DNA from: a virus
Length of the DNA: 34,989 nucleotides
Direction: 5' to 3' (one strand)
IMG/VR virus record: IMGVR_UViG_3300014499_000016
Span: 1 to 34,989 of that record
In this document: positions 1 through 6,650 of the stretch, piece after piece
Position numbering within the stretch: the first letter of the stretch is position 1
Layout: every line of letters begins with the position of its first letter
The notes under the pieces: model-generated
The model's database searches: none
Told to the model about the DNA's origin: nothing
The model's input: the letters and a program-made list of their open reading frames with translations, nothing else
Made by a program: the position numbers and the translations under genes

Positions 1-1
1 G

Positions 2-364
2 AAGAAAATGCAACCTCCACCGATTGATCTTTTAGTAAAAAGACTTGCTCAGATTAGCAGAGCAGCGGGAGTGCATATAGTAATTGCTACTCAAAGACCT
101 TCGATTAAGGTAGTAAGCGGGGATATAAAAACTAATTTCGCTGGGCGTATTTGCTTCAAACTCCCATCTATGATGGATTCAAGAGTTATTCTTGATGAAA
201 ATGGAGCAGAGAAGCTCTTAGGCAAGGGAGATTATCTTTATAAAACTTCAACATCTGAGAATGTTAAACGTGCTCATAGTGCTTTTGTGAGTATAAATGA
301 CATTGCGACGATAATCACACAATCTGAGGAACTAAGGAGACAATATGCAAATCAAAGAGAATGA
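2..364 (+). CDS. FtsK/SpoIIIE-type DNA translocase, C-terminal fragment
   Basis: This is the 3' end of an ATP-driven double-stranded DNA pump; the reading frame is open to the left window edge, so the gene is partial. The visible part matches the end of the FtsK RecA-like motor: RLAQISRAAGVHIVIATQRP (the beta strand and ATQRP sensor after Walker B), then IKTNF, DSRVILDENGAEKLLGKGD and a YLYK strand. FtsK motors normally continue into a winged-helix gamma domain that reads chromosome polarity signals. Here the protein stops about 30 residues after the motor, so that domain is missing. The next gene starts inside its last codons (345-364), so the two are translationally coupled. In a phage such a motor could act in DNA movement or segregation; its role is not shown here. 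Confidence 0.88.
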   Translation, partial: KKMQPPPIDLLVKRLAQISRAAGVHIVIATQRPSIKVVSGDIKTNFAGRICFKLPSMMDSRVILDENGAEKLLGKGDYLYKTSTSENVKRAHSAFVSINDIATIITQSEELRRQYANQRE

Positions 365-689
365 GCTAGTCTTACTCCCTCTCCAATGGTTTATCATTCA
401 GCGTTTAAAAGACTCTGTTGATAAGATGTGGCGGCTGCGAACTCCAGCATGGGCGTATGTATCGCAAAAAACCGCTGAAGATGTAATAATCAGGCTGAGA
501 AGTCTGTTTAGCGTATGGGAATATGAAGCTATTCCATACACTCTTGATCTTATGTCTTTAGGAAATCAGTTAATTCAAGAGGCTGTTGAGGTAGAGAAAA
601 TAGCTCCTGTTAAAGAGCTAAAAGAGAGGAAAGTGGTAAAAGTTCCTGCCAAAAAGAAAAAACTAGGCAACTCGTCAGAGGGCACGTAG
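345..689 (+). CDS. Hypothetical protein coupled to the FtsK-like gene
   Basis: I do not recognise this 114-residue protein. The ATG lies 20 bases before the end of the translocase gene in another frame, which suggests coupled translation. The first 85 residues look like a compact helical domain rich in Trp and aromatics (KMWRLRTPAWAYVSQKTAED, then FSVWEYEAIPYTLDLM). The last 25 residues are a lysine-rich tail (VKVPAKKKKL) that could contact nucleic acid. It does not resemble the FtsK gamma winged helix, so I do not think it is a frameshifted end of the translocase. Its position makes it a candidate partner of the translocase, which is inference only. Confidence 0.6.
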   Translation: MQIKENELVLLPLQWFIIQRLKDSVDKMWRLRTPAWAYVSQKTAEDVIIRLRSLFSVWEYEAIPYTLDLMSLGNQLIQEAVEVEKIAPVKELKERKVVKVPAKKKKLGNSSEGT

Positions 690-730
690 GGGGAGGCCCC
701 CCTTTGAGAGGGGGAAAGGGGGTCAACCCC
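689..730. other. G-run/C-run structured block after the FtsK operon
   Basis: Directly after the stop codon of the preceding gene are runs GGGGG (689-693), CCCCCC (697-702) followed by TTT, GGGGG (710-714), AAA plus GGGGG (718-722), and CCCC (727-730). They allow competing hairpins: 689-693 with 698-702, or an 8-bp stem of 698-705 with 715-722, or 719-722 with 727-730 around a TCAA loop. It may end transcription from upstream, but it lacks a good U-tract. No gene is apparent from 690 to 792. Confidence 0.5.
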
Positions 731-756
731 TTGAAAATGAACGCTTTACGCCCCTC

Positions 757-786
757 TTGACAGGTGTATACACCCCCTGCTACACT
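757..786 (+). promoter_or_regulatory. Sigma-70-type promoter for the RHH regulator gene
   Basis: A perfect -35 box TTGACA (757-762) is followed by an 18-bp spacer and a good -10 box TACACT (781-786). The expected transcription start falls at about 792-794, on or next to the ATG at 793. It is the clearest promoter in the window and reads into the early operon. Confidence 0.8.
763..774. promoter_or_regulatory. Palindromic operator candidate inside the promoter spacer
   Basis: GGTGTATACACC is a perfect 12-bp palindrome lying between the -35 and -10 boxes. Ribbon-helix-helix dimers commonly bind such symmetric sites, and the first gene downstream encodes a protein with that fold signature. A protein bound here would block RNA polymerase, so negative autoregulation is likely. 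Binding itself is inferred. Confidence 0.6.
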
Positions 787-792
787 GCACTT

Positions 793-1086
793 ATGCCTAC
801 AAGCTCGCAAGGTTCAAAAAAGAATACTTCAATCCGTACTACGCCGAAGACATTTAGGATAACTCATACTCAGCATTTCATTCTAAGCAAAGCTGAGATG
901 AAGACTAGATCTTCTGCGATAGTACGGGTTCTTCTTTCTTTATACTTGAATAAGAAATTAGAACATCTTCGAGTAGATGAGCTTGTGGATAATGAGATTG
1001 GAGCAGCGAAGAAAGCTGAGGCATTGACGCTTCAGAGATTTAGGGATAAGTTGATAATTCAGAAAGATCAAAAGAGAGGAATTTAA
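793..1086 (+). CDS. Ribbon-helix-helix-like DNA-binding regulator, probably leaderless
   Basis: The 97-residue product has a short basic N-terminus, then a beta strand (KTFRIT, about residues 19-24) followed by two helices, the second reading TRSSAIVRVLLSLYLNKKLE. This strand-helix-helix pattern, with the Arg-Ser-x-x-Ile-Val-Arg-x-Leu-Leu helix, is typical of ribbon-helix-helix (Arc/MetJ/CopG) regulators. The C-terminal half (about residues 58-97) is charged and helical. I chose ATG 793 because the frame upstream runs through the promoter; the nearby -10 box leaves essentially no 5' leader, and no ribosome binding site is visible. The palindrome in its promoter suggests it represses itself and the genes after it. 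Family assignment is by pattern only. Confidence 0.65.
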   Translation: MPTSSQGSKKNTSIRTTPKTFRITHTQHFILSKAEMKTRSSAIVRVLLSLYLNKKLEHLRVDELVDNEIGAAKKAEALTLQRFRDKLIIQKDQKRGI

Positions 1087-1088
1087 GA

Positions 1089-1724
1089 ATGGAATTAACC
1101 CAAGCAACTTCTAAGACATGTAGAGCATGTCTTGAGTCGAATCTAACTGAGGATATAAAACTAGCTAGATGCGCTAAGTGTAACTCAGTTTACTGTATTC
1201 ACTTTGCTTCTAAGCTTGATCCTAGTCAATGTGTGGAATGTTTAGCAGATGTCTCCTTGTATAAGGAAGTAATAACAAAGAGTTATATACATGAGAGTTA
1301 TAATGAAGAGACTGATACAGTGACTACTACGGAGTATAAGAGAAAAGCGAGGTCTATTCGTTTAGAAGGAATGGACTGGCTCTTTGCACAGAGAAAGATT
1401 CATACTTTAACAGATGAGTCTCTTGAACTTGCAATAGAGTATCATAGAGAGATTCTAAGTGGGATGCTTGCAGAACGTGAGCAACGTAGAGCTGAGTATA
1501 GGCATAGATATGCAGGAGTTAAAGAAGTTCCTTCTCCCTCTGGCTCTGTGGATAAGTCTTTACAGACAAATACGACAGTAAAGAGGACTAGAACTATATC
1601 CTCGACAAAAGCGGCAGCTACGGCAGATTCTATTCTTCAGAGTATGCTTGCTGGTGGGGCAGATATTAGTAAGATAATGGAGATGTTGGAAAAAGCATCT
1701 AAGGGAGGGGTTAAGAATGGCTAA
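1089..1724 (+). CDS. Zinc-finger (FYVE/RING-like cross-brace) protein, unknown role
   Basis: This is a 211-residue protein. The first 51 residues hold four ligand pairs: C11/C14, C28/C31, C36/H38 and C48/C51. This spacing resembles treble-clef FYVE or RING domains, which bind two zinc ions. A middle charged helical region follows (residues about 90-150, with HREILSGMLAEREQRRAEYR). Then comes a Ser/Thr-rich linker and a C-terminal helix (ADISKIMEMLEKASKGG). It sits between the regulator and the DUF3310 gene, overlaps the latter by 8 bases and has a GAGAGGAA ribosome binding site. The domain may serve as a DNA- or protein-binding adaptor in the replication operon; no enzyme motif is visible. 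Confidence 0.6.
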   Translation: MELTQATSKTCRACLESNLTEDIKLARCAKCNSVYCIHFASKLDPSQCVECLADVSLYKEVITKSYIHESYNEETDTVTTTEYKRKARSIRLEGMDWLFAQRKIHTLTDESLELAIEYHREILSGMLAEREQRRAEYRHRYAGVKEVPSPSGSVDKSLQTNTTVKRTRTISSTKAAATADSILQSMLAGGADISKIMEMLEKASKGGVKNG

Positions 1725-1959
1725 GAATGAAAAGCAGACCCTACCTGACCTAATAAATCATCCAGCGCATTATACTTTTGGAAAGTATGAAGTAATAGAT
1801 GTCCTAATGGCCTGGTTTCCTAAACAGCCTCTTTTATGGCAAGTGGTTAAGTATATAGCAAGAGCTTCTCATAAGGGGGAAGAGATTCAGGATTTAAAAA
1901 AAGCTCAGTTTTATTTGAATAGAGAGATTGAGAGGTTAGAAAGTGAGCTTAAATACTGA
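1717..1959 (+). CDS. DUF3310 family phage protein
   Basis: The 80-residue protein matches the phage DUF3310 family. It contains the hallmark INHPAHYT near the start, then GKYEVIDVLMAWF, WQVVKYIARASHKG and DLKKAQFYLNREIERL at the end. Members are common in replication and nucleotide-metabolism regions of phages and are sometimes annotated as nucleotide kinases, but no Walker A motif is present and the biochemical role is not established. The gene overlaps both neighbours by 8 to 17 bases, so it is part of a tightly packed operon. Confidence 0.85.
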   Translation: MAKNEKQTLPDLINHPAHYTFGKYEVIDVLMAWFPKQPLLWQVVKYIARASHKGEEIQDLKKAQFYLNREIERLESELKY

Positions 1960-3046
1960 GTTATATAGGGCTGCTGGATATTCCTTAAGAGAGATGAATA
2001 ATCTTCAATGTTTTCTAGCTCTCTATGAGGATATTCACTGGATAACTCTTAACCATGAGACAGGAATTTATGAGCTAACTCTTGATAATCAGATATTCTC
2101 TACCTTTAGAGCTTGTCCTGCTCATTTTATAGAGCTTTATGTAAGAGGACTTACTTTAAAAGGTACAGGAGGACGTTCGTGGTATCTTGAGTTTGGTATT
2201 CTTTTTCATAAGATGATTGAACTTTATTATAAGACTTTTAGAACTCCTGGATTTATACTCCAAGAGTGGGCGGTTAATACTGGGATAGAGGAGTGGAATA
2301 AGCAAAATTTAGACTTCTTCTCAGATCATAAGGAGTATAAGCTTATAGGTGGGAGAATGGGGTTTATAGGACTTCTTATCGCCTATGCAGAGCGATTTAG
2401 TGCAGAGAATGAGCGTATTAGAGTAATAGGCACTGAGATTTCATTTGGAAAAGCTCATGAAGTATCTTTAGGCTTTGGCAAAGCTAATAATACTAGGTAT
2501 CTTGAGGTATTTCTTTCTGGAAGAATGGACCTATTAGTAGACGACGGAAATTCAATAGCTCCGATGGATCATAAGACTATGGCTTCTTTTAGAAATGATC
2601 CTACGCTTAAATTCGAGCTTGATGAAGGACCATGTGGGTATATCTACGCAGTTAATCAAATTCTTCCAACGTTCTTAAAAGAGCATAATCTTGAGCATCT
2701 TATTAATAGAAGTTGTAATAAGATTATCATGAATTTTATTTCAAAGAGTATCCCAAAGGAAGGGGAGAGATTTAAGAGGATTCCTATTCTTAAATCAACT
2801 GAACAGCTTGAATCTTATAGACTAAGGATGCTTGATACCGCTGAGGATATTTTCAAGTGTCTTGTTAGGTATGTAGATAATGGGATAGTCTATAGGAATA
2901 CAAGTGCTTGTACTAATTGGTATATGCATGACTGTACTTATCTTCCAATTCATAGGCAGAATTCTAAGGCTAATGAATTGATTATGATTGATGCAATGTA
3001 CGAGAAAAAAACAATCTGGAATACAGAGAATGTAGGAGGTGAGTAA
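1943..3046 (+). CDS. PD-(D/E)XK nuclease, RecB/Cas4-like
   Basis: This is probably a DNA exonuclease or endonuclease for recombination or replication. In the 367 residues the PD-(D/E)XK motifs appear in the RecB order: H89 in GILFHKMIE, E165 in TEISF, D196 in GRMDLL, and D209-H-K211 in APMDHKT. A cysteine sits at C58 before the core, and C323, C331 and H337 lie near the C-terminus. This resembles the four-cysteine iron-sulfur staple of Cas4/AddB with the last ligand replaced by His. The start is GTG at 1943, inside the end of the DUF3310 gene. With the Sak4-like ATPase and SSB-like genes downstream it would form a phage recombination set (nuclease, strand-annealing ATPase, SSB). Confidence 0.8.
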   Translation: MSLNTELYRAAGYSLREMNNLQCFLALYEDIHWITLNHETGIYELTLDNQIFSTFRACPAHFIELYVRGLTLKGTGGRSWYLEFGILFHKMIELYYKTFRTPGFILQEWAVNTGIEEWNKQNLDFFSDHKEYKLIGGRMGFIGLLIAYAERFSAENERIRVIGTEISFGKAHEVSLGFGKANNTRYLEVFLSGRMDLLVDDGNSIAPMDHKTMASFRNDPTLKFELDEGPCGYIYAVNQILPTFLKEHNLEHLINRSCNKIIMNFISKSIPKEGERFKRIPILKSTEQLESYRLRMLDTAEDIFKCLVRYVDNGIVYRNTSACTNWYMHDCTYLPIHRQNSKANELIMIDAMYEKKTIWNTENVGGE

Positions 3047-3180
3047 TGTCAGCAGCTAATTCGGATAATGAGATAGAGGTTCTTGAGGATTTAGGTTTTA
3101 ATCCTGATGAGCTTGATGATGATTTTGCAGGTTTTGATGATGATGAAGAAGATGATGATGAAGAAGAGGAGGAGGAATAA
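3046..3180 (+). CDS. Small highly acidic protein (44 residues)
   Basis: The ATG overlaps the stop of the nuclease gene (TAATG) and follows a near-consensus AGGAGGT site; its own stop overlaps the ATG of the next gene in the same way. The product begins with a short mixed segment (residues 1-22) and ends in an almost uninterrupted Asp/Glu tail from residue 23 on, interrupted by FAGF. Such a charge pattern suggests a disordered protein that binds a basic partner or mimics DNA. No family is recognised. The paired TAATG overlaps and ribosome binding site are the main support for it being a gene. Confidence 0.7.
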   Translation: MSAANSDNEIEVLEDLGFNPDELDDDFAGFDDDEEDDDEEEEEE

Positions 3181-3524
3181 TGAGTGTAACTTTTGAACGG
3201 CTACGAAGTCCTAAACACTTCATAGGGAAGTGTCAAGGGATGCTTTCTAATCATATGCAATGTACTAAAGGTGCATCTTACCTTCAGACAGATGATTCAA
3301 CTGCCCCACCAACAGAGCAGCAATTCTGCACTGCTCATATTAAAGCTAATATAAATGCTCTGACAGGGAAGCCGCAAGAGCAACTTGATACAGAATTTCA
3401 AGACCCTATTGAGAAAATTACTATTCAAACTGAGACTAAAAAAGAAGAACAAAAAGAAGAGACTTTAAAAAAGGATGTAAAACCCAATGTCAACACAGCC
3501 GCAGCTAGTACCACAAGCACCTAA
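3180..3524 (+). CDS. Small protein with putative C..C..CxxH zinc site
   Basis: This is a 114-residue protein of unknown function. The N-terminal 60 residues carry C18, C28, C50 and H53 (GKCQ, MQCTKG, QFCTAH), a plausible single zinc site. The rest is a polar, Lys/Glu/Thr-rich tail likely to be disordered. Its start overlaps the acidic gene and its end overlaps the ATPase gene by 38 bases, placing it firmly in the recombination operon. It could be an accessory factor for its neighbours; nothing more can be said. Confidence 0.6.
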   Translation: MSVTFERLRSPKHFIGKCQGMLSNHMQCTKGASYLQTDDSTAPPTEQQFCTAHIKANINALTGKPQEQLDTEFQDPIEKITIQTETKKEEQKEETLKKDVKPNVNTAAASTTST

Positions 3525-4344
3525 TCCATACGAGGGAATAACTGGTGCTATTCCTTTAACACAGGTTGAACAGACAGAGCATTTAAAGGTAGCTATTATA
3601 GGGCCGCCTAAGAATGGTAAAAGTTGGTTTGCTGCTACGGCACCGGGGAATAAGTTAGTATATGACTTTGATGATCGTCTTATATCCTTAGCAGGAAAGC
3701 CTAATATTCAAGGAAAAACTCTAAGAGATACACAAAGTAATCCAACCGTAGTCAAAGCATTAGAGACGGATATATCAAATTTTCAATATCGAAAAGCAAA
3801 GGGACTTCCAATTCCTGATACTTTTATCTTTGATACTGTTTCTAATTTAATCTCAAATGGTATAAAGAATGAATATCTTAGGAATAATCCGAAAGATGGA
3901 CGTTCTTTTAGAATGGGAGGTACTATGGTTCAGATTGGTATCTCTTATGATTTATTGAACACTACTAATGGTTTTCTTAATTATCTTCTTACGGAATATA
4001 ATGCTTTAGGGAATGTTATATTCGTATTCCATGAGAGGGATGAGAAGGATAAAGCAGAATCAAAGCCGAATGAGATTAAATATACAGGTTTAATCACAAT
4101 AGAACCACAATTTGCAGCGAATATCCTGACTTATTTTAATGAAGTTTTTAGGATTAAAGTAAATTGGGAAGGGAAGTATTCAGTATCATGCAAGCCGAAT
4201 CAGGAGGTTACGGCGTCAACTACACTTTTACTTGATGCTACGGAGCCTCCTGATCTTATGGCTATGATTATGAAACATAGACAAAGGAAAGCTGAACAGG
4301 ATAAATTGAAATTAAATCAAACTGAAACTAAGGAGAATAAGTAA
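3487..4344 (+). CDS. Sak4-like RecA-fold ATPase (single-strand annealing/recombination)
   Basis: This 285-residue protein has a P-loop GPPKNGKSW (residues 39-47) and a Walker B strand TFIFDTV with D116, followed by a region with FVFHERDEKD, the layout of the AAA_24/Sak4 phage ATPases. These act with a phage SSB to anneal or exchange DNA strands. The SSB-like gene lies immediately downstream and a RecB-type nuclease upstream, matching the usual set. The N-terminal 30 residues are proline/glutamine-rich and look disordered, and the C-terminus is a charged Lys/Glu/Gln tail. The ATG at 3487 lies inside the preceding gene, preceded by AAAAAGGATG. Confidence 0.8.
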   Translation: MSTQPQLVPQAPNPYEGITGAIPLTQVEQTEHLKVAIIGPPKNGKSWFAATAPGNKLVYDFDDRLISLAGKPNIQGKTLRDTQSNPTVVKALETDISNFQYRKAKGLPIPDTFIFDTVSNLISNGIKNEYLRNNPKDGRSFRMGGTMVQIGISYDLLNTTNGFLNYLLTEYNALGNVIFVFHERDEKDKAESKPNEIKYTGLITIEPQFAANILTYFNEVFRIKVNWEGKYSVSCKPNQEVTASTTLLLDATEPPDLMAMIMKHRQRKAEQDKLKLNQTETKENK

Positions 4345-4345
4345 T

Positions 4346-4870
4346 ATGGCTTTTAAAATGGGAATGAGCAAAGAGGATTTGTCGGGACCGCCCCCAGTTC
4401 CTCAGGGTGTTTATGAACTTCAAGTAACTGGATTTCGTCCAAAGATCGCTAAGAGTGGAGAATCCCTTAACTACAATCTGGAAGCTACGATTGTAAATAA
4501 TCCAAAGTTTGAGAATAGGAAAGTGTTTCATCCACTTAATACCTCATTTGCAGTAGCAGTGAGAGATTTTGCTCATGCTTGTGGGATTGATATGGAGAAG
4601 ATTACAGTCCTTACGACAGCAGATACCCCACAGCATGAGGAGTTTGTACTGCCTGGAATTTTTGAGGGTGCAGCAGAGAATCCTGATGATCCTTCTAAGT
4701 GGGGAAAGTATATTGGCCCATTGACGAATAAGATTTTCAAGGCAGAGTTGGCTATTACGGTGTATCAGGGAAAAGAGAAGAATGAAGTTAGAGTCTTCTT
4801 TTGTGCTTATTCAAACTGTGCGGTTGAGTATCCTGATATTAAACATTCTAGCAATTTAATCAAGGGTTAA
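4346..4870 (+). CDS. SSB-like / DUF669-like single-strand DNA-binding protein
   Basis: This is a 174-residue protein with an OB-fold-like pattern of strands: QGVYELQVTGFRPKIAKSG, LNYNLEATIVN, RKVFHPLNT, and IFKAELAITVYQGKEKNEVR. Proteins of this shape next to a Sak4-like ATPase are usually the phage single-stranded DNA-binding partner, sometimes placed in DUF669. It should coat single strands during replication and recombination. It begins one base after the ATPase stop codon and is the last gene before a hairpin terminator, closing this operon. An acidic tail as in E. coli SSB is not present; the end reads NLIKG. Assignment rests on strand pattern and neighbours. Confidence 0.6.
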   Translation: MAFKMGMSKEDLSGPPPVPQGVYELQVTGFRPKIAKSGESLNYNLEATIVNNPKFENRKVFHPLNTSFAVAVRDFAHACGIDMEKITVLTTADTPQHEEFVLPGIFEGAAENPDDPSKWGKYIGPLTNKIFKAELAITVYQGKEKNEVRVFFCAYSNCAVEYPDIKHSSNLIKG

Positions 4871-4905
4871 CCACTAGCAGATTTTGGCCCTGCTATGGTT
4901 TTGAC

Positions 4906-4935
4906 AGGAGGAGCGTAAAAGCTCCTCCTATTTTT
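4906..4935 (+). terminator. Rho-independent terminator after the recombination operon
   Basis: AGGAGGAGC (4906-4914) and GCTCCTCCT (4921-4929) form a perfect 9-bp stem around a GTAAAA loop, followed by ATTTTT. It ends or attenuates the operon that starts at the regulator gene, so polymerase genes downstream would need read-through or antitermination or another promoter. The stem also contains an SD-like GGAGG, which is not near a start codon. Confidence 0.85.
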
Positions 4936-4957
4936 AGAGTCTAAAAAGGATAATTAA

Positions 4958-6052
4958 GTGCCATTTATTCATCCGAAAGGTTCGCCAACGTCGCGTATTT
5001 GGGTAGTAGTAGATGCTCCGTTGTCTACTGATATAGCAAAGGGATTTCTCTTCTCAGGTGGTCTTGGTTATGTTTTTGATAAGATGATGATGGATGCTGG
5101 AATTGGGGATTATTATGTAGTCTGCCGGCGACCAAATACAGATGTGCCAGAAGCTTTTCATATCATAGAGAATGAGCTTAATCAGTATAAGCCTCCTTTT
5201 ATAATTGCAATAGGAGCTACTGGCTCTTTCTTTTGTGAAGCTTTAAAACCGAATAATAAGCATAAAAGTTATGTAACTCAGCTTGGGAAGTATGTAGGCT
5301 CGTTACTTAAAGCCTCGTATAAGTCTCTGAACTTCGAGCATTATATAATGCCTATGTATGATGTATCGAAGTTTGTACAAGGTTGGGCAGAGAGAAATAT
5401 TACTACTTATTTTGATATGCAGAAATTAAGAGAAGAGTACACATACTGGAGAATTCATGGAAAACTTCAAGAGTTACCACAGAGAGAACTTTTGTACAAG
5501 GATATGGACTTAGATAATTTACTTTTATTGTTTAGAAGATTTAAACAATCTAAGCTTATCTCTGTTGATATTGAGACTTGTTATCCTAAGGGAGATTCTG
5601 TTTTTAAGCCTCATCCTGGGTATCCAATTACAATAGGTATTGCAGATTCTCCAAGTTTTGGAATTTCTTTTAATCTATTTCGTGAGTCACCTAGAGAAAC
5701 TGTTATTCTTTGGAGAGAGTTAAATGAAGTATTTAGAAGCGTACCCAATCTCGGTCAAAATTATTTTAATTTTGACGCACATTTCCTTAATAGCTTGGGG
5801 TTTGATATTGATTTACGAACTATTCAAGATACTCTTATCAGGCATCATGTCTTGTGGCCTGAGCTTCCTCATAAATTACAGTTTATGACGAGGCAGTATA
5901 CAAGAGAGCCTTATTATAAGGATGAAGGTCATGCTTGGAATTTGAAGAGTATGAATAAGTTAAGAAGGTATAATTGTTTGGATGTTTGTGTCACGTATGA
6001 GATTTATCTTCAGCAAGAGGAAGAATTTAATGAGAGGAAGTATTTGAGATGA
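4958..6052 (+). CDS. DNA polymerase I-type, N-terminal half: UDG-like domain plus 3'-5' exonuclease
   Basis: The 364-residue product is the proofreading half of a family A phage polymerase. Residues about 12-170 resemble the uracil-DNA-glycosylase-like domain found at the front of some phage polymerases (RIWVVVDAP, FIIAIGATGSFF). Residues about 195-355 are a DnaQ/PolA exonuclease: Exo I D204-I-E206 (ISVDIETC), Exo II N268 to D273 (NYFNFD), Exo III Y338 to D342 (YNCLD). The protein ends just after Exo III, and the polymerase domain is encoded separately at 7970-9445. It starts with GTG after AAAAAGGATAATTAA, 23 bases past a terminator hairpin. Its stop overlaps the next ATG (ATGA). The split falls at the domain boundary, so both parts may still assemble. 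Confidence 0.85.
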   Translation: MPFIHPKGSPTSRIWVVVDAPLSTDIAKGFLFSGGLGYVFDKMMMDAGIGDYYVVCRRPNTDVPEAFHIIENELNQYKPPFIIAIGATGSFFCEALKPNNKHKSYVTQLGKYVGSLLKASYKSLNFEHYIMPMYDVSKFVQGWAERNITTYFDMQKLREEYTYWRIHGKLQELPQRELLYKDMDLDNLLLLFRRFKQSKLISVDIETCYPKGDSVFKPHPGYPITIGIADSPSFGISFNLFRESPRETVILWRELNEVFRSVPNLGQNYFNFDAHFLNSLGFDIDLRTIQDTLIRHHVLWPELPHKLQFMTRQYTREPYYKDEGHAWNLKSMNKLRRYNCLDVCVTYEIYLQQEEEFNERKYLR

Positions 6053-6333
6053 GTAAAAGTCAGGAATCAATGAGGCGGGAGTATATAGGAAAGCCTGGAT
6101 GTTCGTATTGCGGTCCTGTGTGCTACGGCGGCGCAGCGCATAACGCGAGAGTAGAAGATAGTACTAAGAAAACCACGCCGGAGCCAGTAGCTCTTACACT
6201 GAGGGAACGGATTGAAAGGCACGTAGCCAATGGGCATGGTTACAGAGATGTGTACCATAATGCCGTTCAAGAAACTACTGCTCGCATTATGAGTGAACTA
6301 GAACTCGCCGCCGAGCGGAAGGAGCAGCCATGA
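6049..6333 (+). CDS. Hypothetical protein at the left edge of the island
   Basis: This is a 94-residue protein with no recognised family. The start ATG overlaps the stop of the exonuclease gene, and its own stop overlaps the next start, both as ATGA. A cysteine cluster (GKPGCSYCGPVC, residues about 15-26) could bind a metal. The second half is helical and charged (LTLRERIERHVANGHGYRD, then MSELELAAERKEQP). The ATG at 6070 is an alternative start without such overlap. The composition becomes GC-rich partway through this gene, so it may straddle the insertion junction. Confidence 0.5.
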   Translation: MSKSQESMRREYIGKPGCSYCGPVCYGGAAHNARVEDSTKKTTPEPVALTLRERIERHVANGHGYRDVYHNAVQETTARIMSELELAAERKEQP

Positions 6334-6650
6334 GTGAGCAAAAGCACATCAACAAATACGAAGCACCGACGCTCTATAACGAAGCAGGCTCTCCACTGAT
6401 TGCAAGTCGCGGCTTCGAGGTAGTCAAGTACGAAGAACACCGCGCAGCCGTCGAGAAGCTAATAGCCGAGAACGACAGAATCTCTCACGCTCTTAGCAAT
6501 GCTGATAATCGTAATAATGAGATGGAGGCGCTGCTGAGGGAAATAATTGTGGATTACGACGAGCGCAATCGTGCGTGGCCAAGTATGCCAGATCGACAGC
6601 ACCGCGTTCGCGTTATAGAAAATGCGCGACAAGCATTGGAGGGGAAATGA
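6330..6650 (+). CDS. Hypothetical coiled-coil phage protein
   Basis: This 106-residue protein has a central heptad-like helix (HRAAVEKLIAENDRISHAL and NNEMEALLREIIVDYDE), the kind of small accessory protein often found in the early regions of temperate phages. No catalytic motif is visible. It is joined by ATGA overlaps to the genes on both sides, and has GGAAGGAGC upstream of its ATG. The function is unknown. Confidence 0.55.
   Translation: MSEQKHINKYEAPTLYNEAGSPLIASRGFEVVKYEEHRAAVEKLIAENDRISHALSNADNRNNEMEALLREIIVDYDERNRAWPSMPDRQHRVRVIENARQALEGK

Noticed and set aside
345-689. Frameshifted gamma domain of FtsK
   Set aside because: The sequence lacks the winged-helix pattern of FtsK gamma and has its own coupled start.
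610-810. Minus-strand frame over the G/C runs
   Set aside because: Biased product from homopolymer runs, spans the promoter region, no support.
4901-4929. TTGACA (4901-4906) as a -35 box for the polymerase gene
   Set aside because: No acceptable -10 box lies 16-19 bases downstream; the spacer is the terminator stem.
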